A stretch of DNA of 42,245 nucleotides from an uncultured Hyphomicrobiales bacterium. Lineage in GTDB: Bacteria > Pseudomonadota > Alphaproteobacteria > Rhizobiales > Beijerinckiaceae. The first letter of the stretch is position 1; each line of letters begins with the position of its first letter. The DNA lies in assembly GCA_903824185.1 (NCBI GenBank), contig CAIJVU010000058.1, positions 1 through 42,245 of the forward strand. The letters run 5' to 3'. The translations under genes were made by a program, and so were the position numbers. Below are positions 7,668 to 15,577 of this stretch, one piece after another. The notes below the pieces were generated by a model. That model searched no databases and was not told the origin of the DNA. It worked only from the letters and a program-made list of their open reading frames with translations.

Positions 7668-9037
7668 GCCAGCACGCCCTACCGGAAACAACACCGTTGA
7701 TCGCCTATTACGGCGATGACCTCACAGGATCGACCGCCGTCATGGAGACGACCGCCTTTGCCGGTCTGGAAACGGTCTTGTTTCTCGAAGTACCGACAGC
7801 CGAACGCCTTGCGGATTTTTCGCAGGCGCGGGTGATCGGCATAGCAGGTGACGCGCGCGCGCGCTCTCCCGAATGGATGGAAGAAAATCTGCCACAATAT
7901 TTAGAATTTCTAGCAAAAACGCAGGCACCCATTCTGCATTATAAAATCTGTTCCACCTTCGATTCAGCGCCGCATATTGGTTCCATCGGCAAGGCCGCAG
8001 ATATAGCAACGCGTATATTCAAAGACCCGATCCCCATGCTGGTTGGTGATCTCGGCATGGGTCGCTATCAATGCTTTGGACACCTTTTTGCCGCTATACA
8101 GGGTACAACTTACCGGATCGACCGACACCCCGTAATGTCGCGCCATCCCGTAACACCCATGGATGAATCGGATCTGGCAAAGCATCTCGCAAAGCAAACT
8201 GCGCTGAAAGTTGGTCTGGTCGATTTTGTCAGCATGCATAAAGGCCTGTCGCAGTGGCTGTTTGAAAAGAATGTGGCGGACGGCGCCCGTATCCTCTCGC
8301 TCGATCTCGTGGATTATAATTCGCTTGTGGAAGCCGGCAGAATGCTCTGGGAACATGAAGGCCATGGACCACGTTTCTGCATCGGCTCGCAGGGTCTTGA
8401 AAGCGCTCTAGTGGCCTATTGGCAGGATCAGGAATGGCTCGACCTCGTGCCCCCTCCCCTTGATGCACAGCCATGCAATCAGTTGCTTGCCGTATCAGGT
8501 TCTGTCTCACAGACAACCGCCGCACAGATCGCCCATGCCAGATCGCACGGCTTTGCGACCTTTGCGCTCGATATTGCCCAAATCGCCGACTTACAGAACT
8601 GGAATGCGATGTGCGAAACTCTATATCATAAGGCCCTCGATGCCCTGTACAAGGGACAGGATGTGCTTATCCATTCCGCGGAAGGCCCCGATGATGAAGC
8701 GGTCGTAAAATTCAGGAAGGTACTCGACCAGCACAGATACACACCCGAAATGCTCAATATGAAAATAGGAACGACATTAGGCGATCTTTTGGAGCGGCTT
8801 CTTGACAACCATGATCTAACACGCGTTGTCATATCGGGCGGAGATACGTCGGGACGCGTTGCGCGCGCACTGGGTATAGATGCGATTACAGCTTTCGCAC
8901 CTATGGTGCCGGGAGCGCCGCTGTGCCGGGTGCATGGGGCTGCATCGCTCCATCAGGGCCTCGAGCTTTTACTGAAGGGCGGCCAAGTTGGTAGTCCGGA
9001 TATATTCACACGCACAAAAACAATTCAAGCATCCTAA
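7664..9037 (+). CDS. Four-carbon acid sugar kinase family protein (DUF1537), OiaK-like
   Basis: A 457-residue ATP-dependent kinase of sugar acids. The N-terminal substrate domain begins with GDDLTG (17-22). The C-terminal nucleotide domain carries SGGDTSG (about 391-397). The segment KICSTFDSAPHIGSIG differs from the KKIDSTLRGN form of D-/L-threonate and erythronate kinases. As I recall, it matches the RLP-associated branch that includes 3-oxo-isoapionate kinase. It overlaps the RLP stop as ATGA, so translation is probably coupled. Expected role: phosphorylate the 3-oxo acid made by an SDR, giving the RLP its phosphorylated substrate. It acts in the cytoplasm after TRAP uptake. Confidence 0.9.
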   Translation: MSQHALPETTPLIAYYGDDLTGSTAVMETTAFAGLETVLFLEVPTAERLADFSQARVIGIAGDARARSPEWMEENLPQYLEFLAKTQAPILHYKICSTFDSAPHIGSIGKAADIATRIFKDPIPMLVGDLGMGRYQCFGHLFAAIQGTTYRIDRHPVMSRHPVTPMDESDLAKHLAKQTALKVGLVDFVSMHKGLSQWLFEKNVADGARILSLDLVDYNSLVEAGRMLWEHEGHGPRFCIGSQGLESALVAYWQDQEWLDLVPPPLDAQPCNQLLAVSGSVSQTTAAQIAHARSHGFATFALDIAQIADLQNWNAMCETLYHKALDALYKGQDVLIHSAEGPDDEAVVKFRKVLDQHRYTPEMLNMKIGTTLGDLLERLLDNHDLTRVVISGGDTSGRVARALGIDAITAFAPMVPGAPLCRVHGAASLHQGLELLLKGGQVGSPDIFTRTKTIQAS

Positions 9038-9058
9038 CAAATTTCACGGTGACAGATA

Positions 9059-9844
9059 ATGCAGCTAAAGGACAAAATAGCACTTATTACAGGCGGTGCG
9101 CGTGGTATCGGTTATGCAACAGCCGAAGTCTTTCTGAAAGCGGGCGCCAAAGTGGTGATTGCCGACATAAATATGGAGGGTGCAGAATCTGCAGCACGCA
9201 AACTCGATCCAGATTTGACATCTGCCATGGCACTGGTGGTCAATGTCGCCGATACCCATTCCGTCAATACAATGATAGACACTCTGCTTGCACGCTTCGG
9301 TCGTCTCGATTTATTGTTAAATAATGCCGGCGTAGGCGGTAATATTCCCTTTCTTGAAACAAGCCTAGAAGACTGGAACCGTATCATCGACATCAATCTG
9401 ACCGGCGCATTTCTTGTCGCACAGGCCGCAGCGCGCCAAATGGTTAAGAGCGGCGGCGGCAAGATCGTAAACATCGCCTCTTTGTCGGGCCAACGAGGCG
9501 GCAACGGCCGCGCAGCATATGGTTCGGCGAAAGCAGGTTTGGAACTGCTTACAAAAGTTATGGCGGTCGAACTAGCTCCACACCAGATTAATGTCAATGC
9601 CATCGCGCCTGGCGCCATCGAAACCGAAATGGCGAAATTTGCGCATGACGAGGCGACTCGTGCGGCCTATCACTATCTGATCCCGATGGACCGCTACGGC
9701 ACACCGTATGAAATCGCCGATGCCGCTTTGTTCCTGTGCTCGGAACAATCACGATACCTGCAAGGCCATACAATCAATGTCGATGGTGGGTTCCTAGCAG
9801 CGGGGCTGATGTTTGGACCGAACAAAAAAGCGCCGGTAAAATAA
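9059..9844 (+). CDS. SDR family oxidoreductase
   Basis: A 261-residue classical SDR, complete. The nucleotide-binding motif is TGGARGIG (about 11-18), followed by NNAG (about 89-92), a catalytic Ser in NIASLSG, YGSAK with Tyr/Lys, and a C-terminal NVDGG. The acidic residue after the second strand (ADIN) suggests NAD preference. It starts 21 bp after the kinase gene, with GGTGA upstream, and precedes the second dctP. In the sugar-acid pathway it is the natural candidate for oxidising a secondary hydroxyl to the 3-oxo acid phosphorylated by the DUF1537 kinase, standing in for the unrelated ApnO oxidoisomerase of the known apionate route, which is not seen here. This role is inferred. Confidence 0.88.
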   Translation: MQLKDKIALITGGARGIGYATAEVFLKAGAKVVIADINMEGAESAARKLDPDLTSAMALVVNVADTHSVNTMIDTLLARFGRLDLLLNNAGVGGNIPFLETSLEDWNRIIDINLTGAFLVAQAAARQMVKSGGGKIVNIASLSGQRGGNGRAAYGSAKAGLELLTKVMAVELAPHQINVNAIAPGAIETEMAKFAHDEATRAAYHYLIPMDRYGTPYEIADAALFLCSEQSRYLQGHTINVDGGFLAAGLMFGPNKKAPVK

Positions 9845-9890
9845 TTTTGATACCAAACCGTAGTTACAAAAATCAGGAAAGGATACAGAT

Positions 9891-10907
9891 ATGTTGAAAC
9901 TCTCACGCCGCAAAGCACTAGCTCTAGGCACCAGTGCTGCGGTCAGCTCAGCCATACCTTTGCGTTACGCCCATGCTGCAGAATTCAACTTTAAACTAGG
10001 CACCAATGTTCCGGAAAGCCATCCGCTTAATGTCTATGCCCGAAAGGCGGCGGAAGAGATCAAGGAAAAAACCAATGGGCGTTTCGAATTGCAGCTTTTC
10101 GCCAACAACCAACTCGGCGGCGATTCCGACATGTTCTCGCAATTGCGATCGGGCGCGCTTGAATGTTTTACGCTGTCGGGCGTAAATGTTCTCTCCACCC
10201 TCATTCCCTCCGCTGCCATCTACGGACTGGGCTTTGCTTTCAAAGACTATGCCACGCTCTGGGCGGCGCTCGACGGCAAGCTCGGTGCACATTTGCGGGC
10301 ACAGATCGACAAGGCCGGCCTGTATGTGATGGATCGCATCTGGGACAACGGTTTCCGCCAGATCACCTCCAGCACACGTGCCATTACCCAGCCTGCAGAT
10401 TTGCAGGGTTTCAAGATCCGTGTACCCGTTAGCGCCCTGTGGACCTCACTTTTCAAATCTTTGGGTGCGGCGCCGACCGGCATCAATTTCGCCGAAGTCT
10501 ATTCAGCTCTGCAAACCAAGATCGTTGATGGACAAGAAAATCCCCCCGCCATTATTTCCGCTGCAAAATTATACGAAGTACAAAAATACTGCTCATTGAC
10601 TAATCACATGTGGGATGGCTGGTGGTTCCTCGTCAACCGCAAGGCATGGGACAGCGTGCCTGCCGACATCCGCGATATCGTCGCTGCCACCATCAACGCC
10701 AATGCCATTCACGAACGCGAAGAAGTAGCTCGCCAGAATACATCACTCAAAAGCGATCTAGCCGCCAAAGGACTAGTGTTCAACGATGTCGACCAGGCTC
10801 CCTTCCGCGAAACCCTCCGCAAGGCCGGATTTTATACAGAATGGCAGAACAAATTCGGGCCCGAATCCTGGGCTATTCTCGAGGAATATACTGGCAAACT
10901 TGCCTGA
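9891..10907 (+). CDS. dctP: TRAP transporter substrate-binding protein DctP (second copy)
   Basis: A 338-residue DctP paralogue of the protein encoded at 5330-6337. Start at ATG 9891 after AAAGGA. The N-terminus LSRRKALALG followed by a hydrophobic region is a Tat-like signal, with likely cleavage after HAA (about residue 30). It shares the GFKIRVP carboxylate-binding segment, TNHMWDG and the AGFYTEW C-terminus with the first copy, but differs through the ligand-pocket strands (for example INFAEVYSALQ against IPWAETYTAMQ). With a single DctQM in the operon, both receptors probably feed the same permease, perhaps with two related ligands. A strong hairpin follows it. Confidence 0.93.
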   Translation: MLKLSRRKALALGTSAAVSSAIPLRYAHAAEFNFKLGTNVPESHPLNVYARKAAEEIKEKTNGRFELQLFANNQLGGDSDMFSQLRSGALECFTLSGVNVLSTLIPSAAIYGLGFAFKDYATLWAALDGKLGAHLRAQIDKAGLYVMDRIWDNGFRQITSSTRAITQPADLQGFKIRVPVSALWTSLFKSLGAAPTGINFAEVYSALQTKIVDGQENPPAIISAAKLYEVQKYCSLTNHMWDGWWFLVNRKAWDSVPADIRDIVAATINANAIHEREEVARQNTSLKSDLAAKGLVFNDVDQAPFRETLRKAGFYTEWQNKFGPESWAILEEYTGKLA

Positions 10908-10920
10908 GAAACAAACCACT

Positions 10921-10945
10921 CCGGCTTTGCTGCATGCAAAGCCGG
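10921..10945 (+). terminator. Strong hairpin after second dctP (possible partial terminator)
   Basis: CCGGCTTTGC (10921-10930) pairs perfectly with GCAAAGCCGG (10936-10945) around TGCAT. The following ATGTATTTCTTC is only moderately U-rich, so it may be a weak terminator or a 3'-end stabiliser. Its position mirrors the hairpin after the first dctP. Confidence 0.6.
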
Positions 10946-10990
10946 ATGTATTTCTTCGATTTGTTATTCTGACCATCTGGAACCATTGCT

Positions 10991-11836
10991 ATGTCCATCA
11001 CAAGCCATTTCGCCGACCTTGAACAAGTCTGTCTGCATTATCTCCAAGCCGGTCAGGGTGAGACCGTCGTTCTGATACACGGTATACCGCAGACTAGCTA
11101 TGAATGGCGCCATATCATGCCCGAGCTCGCCAAACATTATCAGGTTATCGCGCCCGATTTGCGCGGCCTCGGCATGAGTTCAAAACCCGGCTGGGGATAT
11201 GACAAGAAAACCATGGCCAATGACATCTGGGAATTGCTGCACAAGCATCTCGGGCTAGATTTATTCTATGCTGTCGGTCATGATTGGGGCGGACCGGTCG
11301 CCTATTCGCTCGCCGCCCAGCATCGCGAAGCCGTCAAAAAACTGGCCATACTCGATGTTGTCATTCCCGGCGACGGTGCGGATTTCTCGCAAGGCGGCCG
11401 GCGCTGGCATCACGCCTTTTTTCGCACGCGCGATCTGCCGGAAGCCCTGTGCATGGGCAAAGAAGATTTGATCCTCGGCTGGCTGTTCGACCATTACGGC
11501 CACCGGCCCAATGCGATTTCTAAAGAAGACCAGGAAATCTATCTCCAATGCTACCGCGATTTTGGTACCTTTCGTGCCATGCTCGAAATCTATCGGGCAC
11601 TGCCCACCGATGCGGAAGACAACCGGAAAAATCTCGACGAATTCGGAAAATTGCCTATGCCCGTTCTGGCGCTGGGGGGCAGTGAAAGTTTCGGTCGCGG
11701 GATGGAATGTATCCAATCCCTACGCCGCGTCGCCCATCATGTAGAGGGTGGCGAAATCGCGGAATGTGGCCATTGGATTGCCGAAGAACAACCCGAGATC
11801 CTGACAAAATATTTGCTGGATTTTTTGAAAAAATAA
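10991..11836 (+). CDS. Alpha/beta hydrolase, epoxide-hydrolase-like
   Basis: 281 residues, alpha/beta hydrolase fold with oxyanion motif HGIP (30-33). The nucleophile elbow GHDWGG has Asp98 rather than Ser, the mark of epoxide hydrolases and haloalkane dehalogenases. His261 (CGHW) is the likely general base. The cap domain (about 130-220) contains a Tyr (Y201 in EIYRAL) that could hold an epoxide oxygen. The start at 10991 has only a weak upstream purine stretch. It lies between the second dctP hairpin and the DUF849 gene. It may open an epoxide, halide or strained lactone; the Asp nucleophile argues against a plain esterase. It is not a close duplicate of the dehalogenase-like gene further down. 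Confidence 0.8.
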   Translation: MSITSHFADLEQVCLHYLQAGQGETVVLIHGIPQTSYEWRHIMPELAKHYQVIAPDLRGLGMSSKPGWGYDKKTMANDIWELLHKHLGLDLFYAVGHDWGGPVAYSLAAQHREAVKKLAILDVVIPGDGADFSQGGRRWHHAFFRTRDLPEALCMGKEDLILGWLFDHYGHRPNAISKEDQEIYLQCYRDFGTFRAMLEIYRALPTDAEDNRKNLDEFGKLPMPVLALGGSESFGRGMECIQSLRRVAHHVEGGEIAECGHWIAEEQPEILTKYLLDFLKK

Positions 11837-11860
11837 CTTCCCACCGCACGGAACACCAAG

Positions 11861-12733
11861 ATGCAGTCAGTCTGGCTTGAAGTCGCACTCAACGGTCCGT
11901 GGGGACAAAGGCGCCAACCGCTCATTCCGGTCCGTGTCCATGATATCATAGCGCAGGGCATTGCCTGCGCGCATGAAGGGGCTGCAATCATCCATGTCCA
12001 TGCCTATGACGAGGAAAGCGGTATCCAGAATGATGACTGGCAGATCTATGCCCGCATCATCGAAGGCATCCGCAAAAGCTGCGATGTCATTGTCTATCCG
12101 ACAATTCCTTTGGCCGGCTCATCCTATGCGGCCAAACATACCGAGCAACGCTTCAACCACATTCACGAACTGGCACAACGCGGCCTTATCGACATGACTG
12201 TGCTTGACCCGGGCTCGGTGAATTTTGTGCGTTATGACCAGATGGCGGATATCACGCAAGGTTTCATATACATGAATCCGACACAGGATATCCGCGCGGG
12301 CATGGTTCTGGCGACCACATACAGGCTGGCTCCCGGCTATGCGATTTACGAACCGGGCTTCACACGCCTCGGCGCTGCCTTGGTGCAGGAGGTAAAGCTT
12401 ACCACAGGGCCCGTTTACCGTTTCATGTTTTCGGATGAATTCGCGTGGGGCTTTCCTCCGAAAGTGTCTTTTCTCGATGCACATCTCCTGCAACTTGCCG
12501 AATGCGCCGGAAAAGCCGATTGGATGATTGCGGGTCTGGGCGTCGATATCCGCCCTCTGATACCCGCAGCCCTTACCAGAGGCGGCCATGTCCGAGTTGG
12601 GCTCGAAGATGCGCCATGGGGAAGCGACGTTGATAATGCCGGCTGGACAAAGCAGGCCGTGGAAATTATCGGCAAACACGGCTGCCGGCCGGCAACTGCC
12701 GCAGAAGTCCGCACGCGTTTGGAATTGATTTAG
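11861..12733 (+). CDS. Beta-keto acid cleavage enzyme (DUF849/BKACE)
   Basis: 290 residues, about the usual length of the Kce family. These Zn enzymes condense a beta-keto acid with acetyl-CoA and cleave it into acetoacetate and a new acyl-CoA. Visible residues are Glu7 in LEVALNG, zinc ligands His45 and His47 in IHVH, and the block RVGLED with Arg245, Glu249 and Asp250, which has the same spacing as the Arg/Glu/Asp active site of 3-keto-5-aminohexanoate cleavage enzyme. It follows the alpha/beta hydrolase by 24 bp. It implies that a beta-keto acid intermediate arises in this pathway, probably via one of the SDRs. Side-chain specificity cannot be read. Confidence 0.9.
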   Translation: MQSVWLEVALNGPWGQRRQPLIPVRVHDIIAQGIACAHEGAAIIHVHAYDEESGIQNDDWQIYARIIEGIRKSCDVIVYPTIPLAGSSYAAKHTEQRFNHIHELAQRGLIDMTVLDPGSVNFVRYDQMADITQGFIYMNPTQDIRAGMVLATTYRLAPGYAIYEPGFTRLGAALVQEVKLTTGPVYRFMFSDEFAWGFPPKVSFLDAHLLQLAECAGKADWMIAGLGVDIRPLIPAALTRGGHVRVGLEDAPWGSDVDNAGWTKQAVEIIGKHGCRPATAAEVRTRLELI

Positions 12734-12763
12734 GCGTATATCCAAAAGAATGAAAGGTTGATC

Positions 12764-13666
12764 ATGGCCATACCGGGTTTCACAAAAGGCCAGTTCACTA
12801 CCGGCGATATTTCTGTTGCTTATGAAACCGCCGGTCACGGCCCACCTGTTTTGCTATTGCATGGTTATCCGCAAAACCGAATGATGTGGATGAAAGTCGC
12901 ACCGTTTCTGACGAAGGATTATACCGTGGTATGCGCCGATCTGCGCGGCTATGGTGGATCGAGCAAACCCGTCTGCCTGGCCAACAACAGCAATTATTCG
13001 TTTCGCAGCCTTGCTGATGACCAGTGGCAATTGATGAACCATCTCGGCTTTACTAAATTCCATGTCATCGGCCATGACCGCGGCGCACGGACCGCACACC
13101 GCATGGCACTGGACCATCCGGACGCGGTTTTGACACTGACTGTGATGGATATCGTGCCAACCTATGCTATGTTCCACGAAAGCGATTACCTCGTAGCCAA
13201 AGCCTATTGGCATTGGTATTTTTTACAACAACCCGCACCCTTTCCGGAACGGCTGATTGGCAAGGATCCGGATTATTTCTACGAAAACTGCCTACTCGGT
13301 TGGGGGTCAACATCGCTGGCGGATTTCGACCCTGTTATGCTAGCCGCCTACCGGCACGCATGGCACGATCCGGAAATGATCCACGGTTCGTGTTCAGATT
13401 ATCGGGCAGCCGCAAGTATCGACCTCGAACATGACCACGCCGACCTACACAAGAAAGTTAAATGCGAGACACTGGTTCTTTACGGGCGTGAAGGCGTAAT
13501 GGCGCGGCATTACAACATTCCCGCTCAGTGGGAAAAACGCTGTGAGCGCGTTCAGGGAAGAGAAATGCAGGGCGGACATTTTTTTGTTGATCAATATCCG
13601 GATGAAACTGCGCAATCGCTTCTGCAATTTTTGAAAACTGCGTCAAGCTGCACAGAAAGTCTATAA
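12764..13666 (+). CDS. Fluoroacetate dehalogenase-like alpha/beta hydrolase
   Basis: 300 residues; the ATG at 12764 lies 6 nt after AAAGG. The match to haloacetate (fluoroacetate) dehalogenase of the RPA1163 type is detailed: nucleophile Asp105 with Arg106 and Arg109 (carboxylate clamp) in GHDRGAR, acid Asp129, halide-binding His150, Trp151 and Tyr213, and catalytic His272 in GGHF. All are at positions a constant 5-8 residues before the known numbering, and long blocks such as [20 protein letters not shown] and FFVD look the same as the family. The reaction would be hydrolytic removal of halide from a 2-haloacid. It is the last gene of the TRAP-RLP operon, odd company for a dehalogenase, so its real substrate may be an operon intermediate. 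Confidence 0.88.
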   Translation: MAIPGFTKGQFTTGDISVAYETAGHGPPVLLLHGYPQNRMMWMKVAPFLTKDYTVVCADLRGYGGSSKPVCLANNSNYSFRSLADDQWQLMNHLGFTKFHVIGHDRGARTAHRMALDHPDAVLTLTVMDIVPTYAMFHESDYLVAKAYWHWYFLQQPAPFPERLIGKDPDYFYENCLLGWGSTSLADFDPVMLAAYRHAWHDPEMIHGSCSDYRAAASIDLEHDHADLHKKVKCETLVLYGREGVMARHYNIPAQWEKRCERVQGREMQGGHFFVDQYPDETAQSLLQFLKTASSCTESL

Positions 13667-13872
13667 CAATATCATATCTGCTCTGCAACATGCCGTCTAT
13701 ACACCGTCGACTTTTGAACACTTGGAATCATCGTATCAGGAGTGGGCTTTCTTCCAGTCTATTTGACTTCAAAAATAGATTACGAAAATCATGAATGTCG
13801 ATTTTATGGGTTGGAAAGACATGATCGATAAGGCAAGCTTTCCCAAATCGTTCAGGATACACCGACACGAGA

Positions 13873-14292
13873 TCAGCCGGTGTAATGCTGAATCTTCCAG
13901 ATGCCGAGTGCCGTCGCAATAAGCCGTGAACCGGACACGATCCGACCACTGACAAATGTGAGGCTGCGGGTCTTTCGTGTCACGTCGCATTCCGATTCCA
14001 TGAAATCGCCCACATGCCCGGCATCAACGAAATGAATATCGAGTTGAATGGTCGATTGCCGCGCATTGTCATTAACCCTACGGCTTTCAAGCGCGAGTGC
14101 GAAATCAGCGAATGTTGCCACAACGCCGCCATGCACAGTTCCATTTATATTAACATGCAGCTCGCATAAGAGAAGTCCATAGCGCATCCGCCCACCGACA
14201 CGCTGCTCCCATAAAGGCCCTACATAAGATGTAAAACCGGGCTCAGCATTTTTTAGCCAACCATGAGCACTCGGATCGAATGGATTACTCAT
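13873..14292 (-). CDS. PaaI-type hotdog-fold thioesterase
   Basis: 139 residues, single hotdog domain. The motif NINGTVHGGVVATFADFALA (about 50-70) is the PaaI/YbgC-like active-site helix with HGG and an Asp. The start at ATG 14292 follows AGGAT. It lies 8 bp after tetR and is co-oriented, so it is the last gene of the minus-strand run. The likely role is release of CoA from stalled acyl-CoA intermediates of the module. A hairpin-capable repeat (TACACCG 13858-13864 with CGGTGTA 13878-13884) overlaps its stop region and may mark the transcript end facing the convergent operon. Confidence 0.85.
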   Translation of the reverse strand: MSNPFDPSAHGWLKNAEPGFTSYVGPLWEQRVGGRMRYGLLLCELHVNINGTVHGGVVATFADFALALESRRVNDNARQSTIQLDIHFVDAGHVGDFMESECDVTRKTRSLTFVSGRIVSGSRLIATALGIWKIQHYTG

Positions 14293-14300
14293 CAATCATC

Positions 14301-14948
14301 CTATTCGGCTTTCGCTGCCCGCCCGGATTGAGAGCGACGATTCGTAGCCACCATAGCGAGAATAAGCGCTGTCATTTCGCCTGCGAGTTCATTCATCGTC
14401 ATGCGGCCGCGCGGACGGAACCAGACATAGGCCCAGCTTACCAGACCGCCAATGGCAAGCGCAGCGATCGGCGGATCAGAGAGATGGAATTCACCCGACT
14501 TCACGCCCGCTTCCAGTAACGCCACAAGCTTGCGGTCGAATTCGCGCCGCATGGTACTTATTCGCATATAATCCGATTCTGCCAGATTTTTTTCCTCACG
14601 TGCGAAGATAGCAAGCGGCTTCTGATTTTCGAGAACCGAGACAACAAAATTGCGCGCGAGTTCTTCCAGCTTCTGCGTCGACGTGCCCTTTATTGCGAGC
14701 GCCTTATTTATAGCATCAAGCGAATAGCTAATGCCACGGCCGCAGATCTCCGCCAGCAATTCGGCCTTCGAGCCAAAATGCGAATAGATGAAAGGTTTCG
14801 TAACGCCCAACCGTTCGGCAACGGCTTCAAGCGTTGTATTCTCATAACCACGCTCATAGAACAGCTCGACAGCTGCACCGATGATGCGCTCCCTTTTGAG
14901 AGCTGCAATTTCATCCTTGATGCCCATATGGGCCGAGTCGTCTTCCAC
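14301..14948 (-). CDS. TetR family transcriptional regulator
   Basis: 215 residues from GTG 14948, chosen because GGAG lies 6 nt upstream; an ATG at 14927 and a TTG at 14966 are alternatives. The N-terminal HTH is typical: TTLEAVAERLGVTKPFIYSHF followed by SKAELL. The C-terminal ligand domain has a PRGRMTMNE segment. It is the only regulator in the second module. A near-palindrome just upstream (14960-14973) recurs in the promoter regions of both divergent operon pairs, so this protein is probably the local repressor, released by a substrate or acyl-CoA intermediate. Confidence 0.9.
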   Translation of the reverse strand: MEDDSAHMGIKDEIAALKRERIIGAAVELFYERGYENTTLEAVAERLGVTKPFIYSHFGSKAELLAEICGRGISYSLDAINKALAIKGTSTQKLEELARNFVVSVLENQKPLAIFAREEKNLAESDYMRISTMRREFDRKLVALLEAGVKSGEFHLSDPPIAALAIGGLVSWAYVWFRPRGRMTMNELAGEMTALILAMVATNRRSQSGRAAKAE

Positions 14949-14959
14949 ATTCCGCTCCG

Positions 14960-15005
14960 ATACCAATTAGTATTTTAGTCTACTGTGCCTGACCGCACCT
15001 GTCCA
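14960..15005 (-). promoter_or_regulatory. tetR promoter with TetR-type operator
   Basis: On the minus strand TGGACA (15005-15000), a 17-nt spacer and TAGACT (14982-14977) form a plausible promoter. ATACCAATTAGTAT (14960-14973) would then cover the transcription start. The 14-mer is nearly self-complementary and shares 12 of 14 bases with the copy at 37891-37904. Autorepression is the simple reading. Confidence 0.55.
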
Positions 15006-15103
15006 GCCATCGCACCCGTTTTGGAACGGTCAGCACATAATCTTTCCATCTATACACAGAAAGCTTGCGTCCAGAGACTCTTTCCGGCCGCAAGTTGTGT
15101 CTG

Positions 15104-15559
15104 TCATCCAGCGATCTCGAACCAGAAATCAAGCACGTCGCCGATGCGCTTCTCAGCAAATTTTGTTGTCACACGCGTACCGACGGCGAGTTTCTTGGCC
15201 GCTTCAGCCGAGTTGGAAAGATCGACACCGCGGAAAAATCCACCAAGCGCCGTATCAGCGCCATCAAGCATCACATAGCCAAACGCATAGGGAGGCGGCG
15301 GCAAGCCCTGGAAATCTTCATAGACCATTGTGAACGCTTCAATTACGCCGCCCGGACCAACTTCGACCCAATCGGTCGTCGGCTTCAGCGTCTGGTCGGA
15401 GAACGCGCGCGGCGGCACCAACACGCGCCCGCTCGTGGCGCAGCGACGGCCGAAAATCTTCTTGTTATCGCGAATCTCGGTATAGAAATAACTGGCAGTT
15501 TCACCGAGCGCATGACGATATGTGATGTTCCAGGCTTCGTTGCGGGTCATCAATTCCAT
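15104..15559 (-). CDS. DUF35 OB-fold protein, thiolase/aldolase partner, degenerate zinc ribbon
   Basis: 151 residues. DUF35 proteins carry a rubredoxin-like zinc ribbon then an OB fold and form complexes with thiolase-fold enzymes (Ltp2-ChsH2, BbsA-BbsB, archaeal HMG-CoA synthase complexes). Here the OB fold (about 60-150) is intact, with the PPPYAFGYVMLDG segment. The ribbon region (about 35-55) keeps only one Cys: RRCATSG where C-x2-C is expected, then PPRAFSD without the second pair. Zinc binding is therefore doubtful. It follows the thiolase-like gene by 18 bp in the same operon, so the partner is almost certainly that protein. Confidence 0.82.
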   Translation of the reverse strand: MELMTRNEAWNITYRHALGETASYFYTEIRDNKKIFGRRCATSGRVLVPPRAFSDQTLKPTTDWVEVGPGGVIEAFTMVYEDFQGLPPPPYAFGYVMLDGADTALGGFFRGVDLSNSAEAAKKLAVGTRVTTKFAEKRIGDVLDFWFEIAG

Positions 15560-15577
15560 TGTTCTGATCCTTTCTGA

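Noticed and set aside
13676-13872. Possible remnant gene between the convergent dehalogenase-like and thioesterase genes
   Set aside because: A plus-strand frame from about 13791 looks protein-like for about 30 codons, but it has no ribosome binding site and runs into the thioesterase gene. No family could be recognised.
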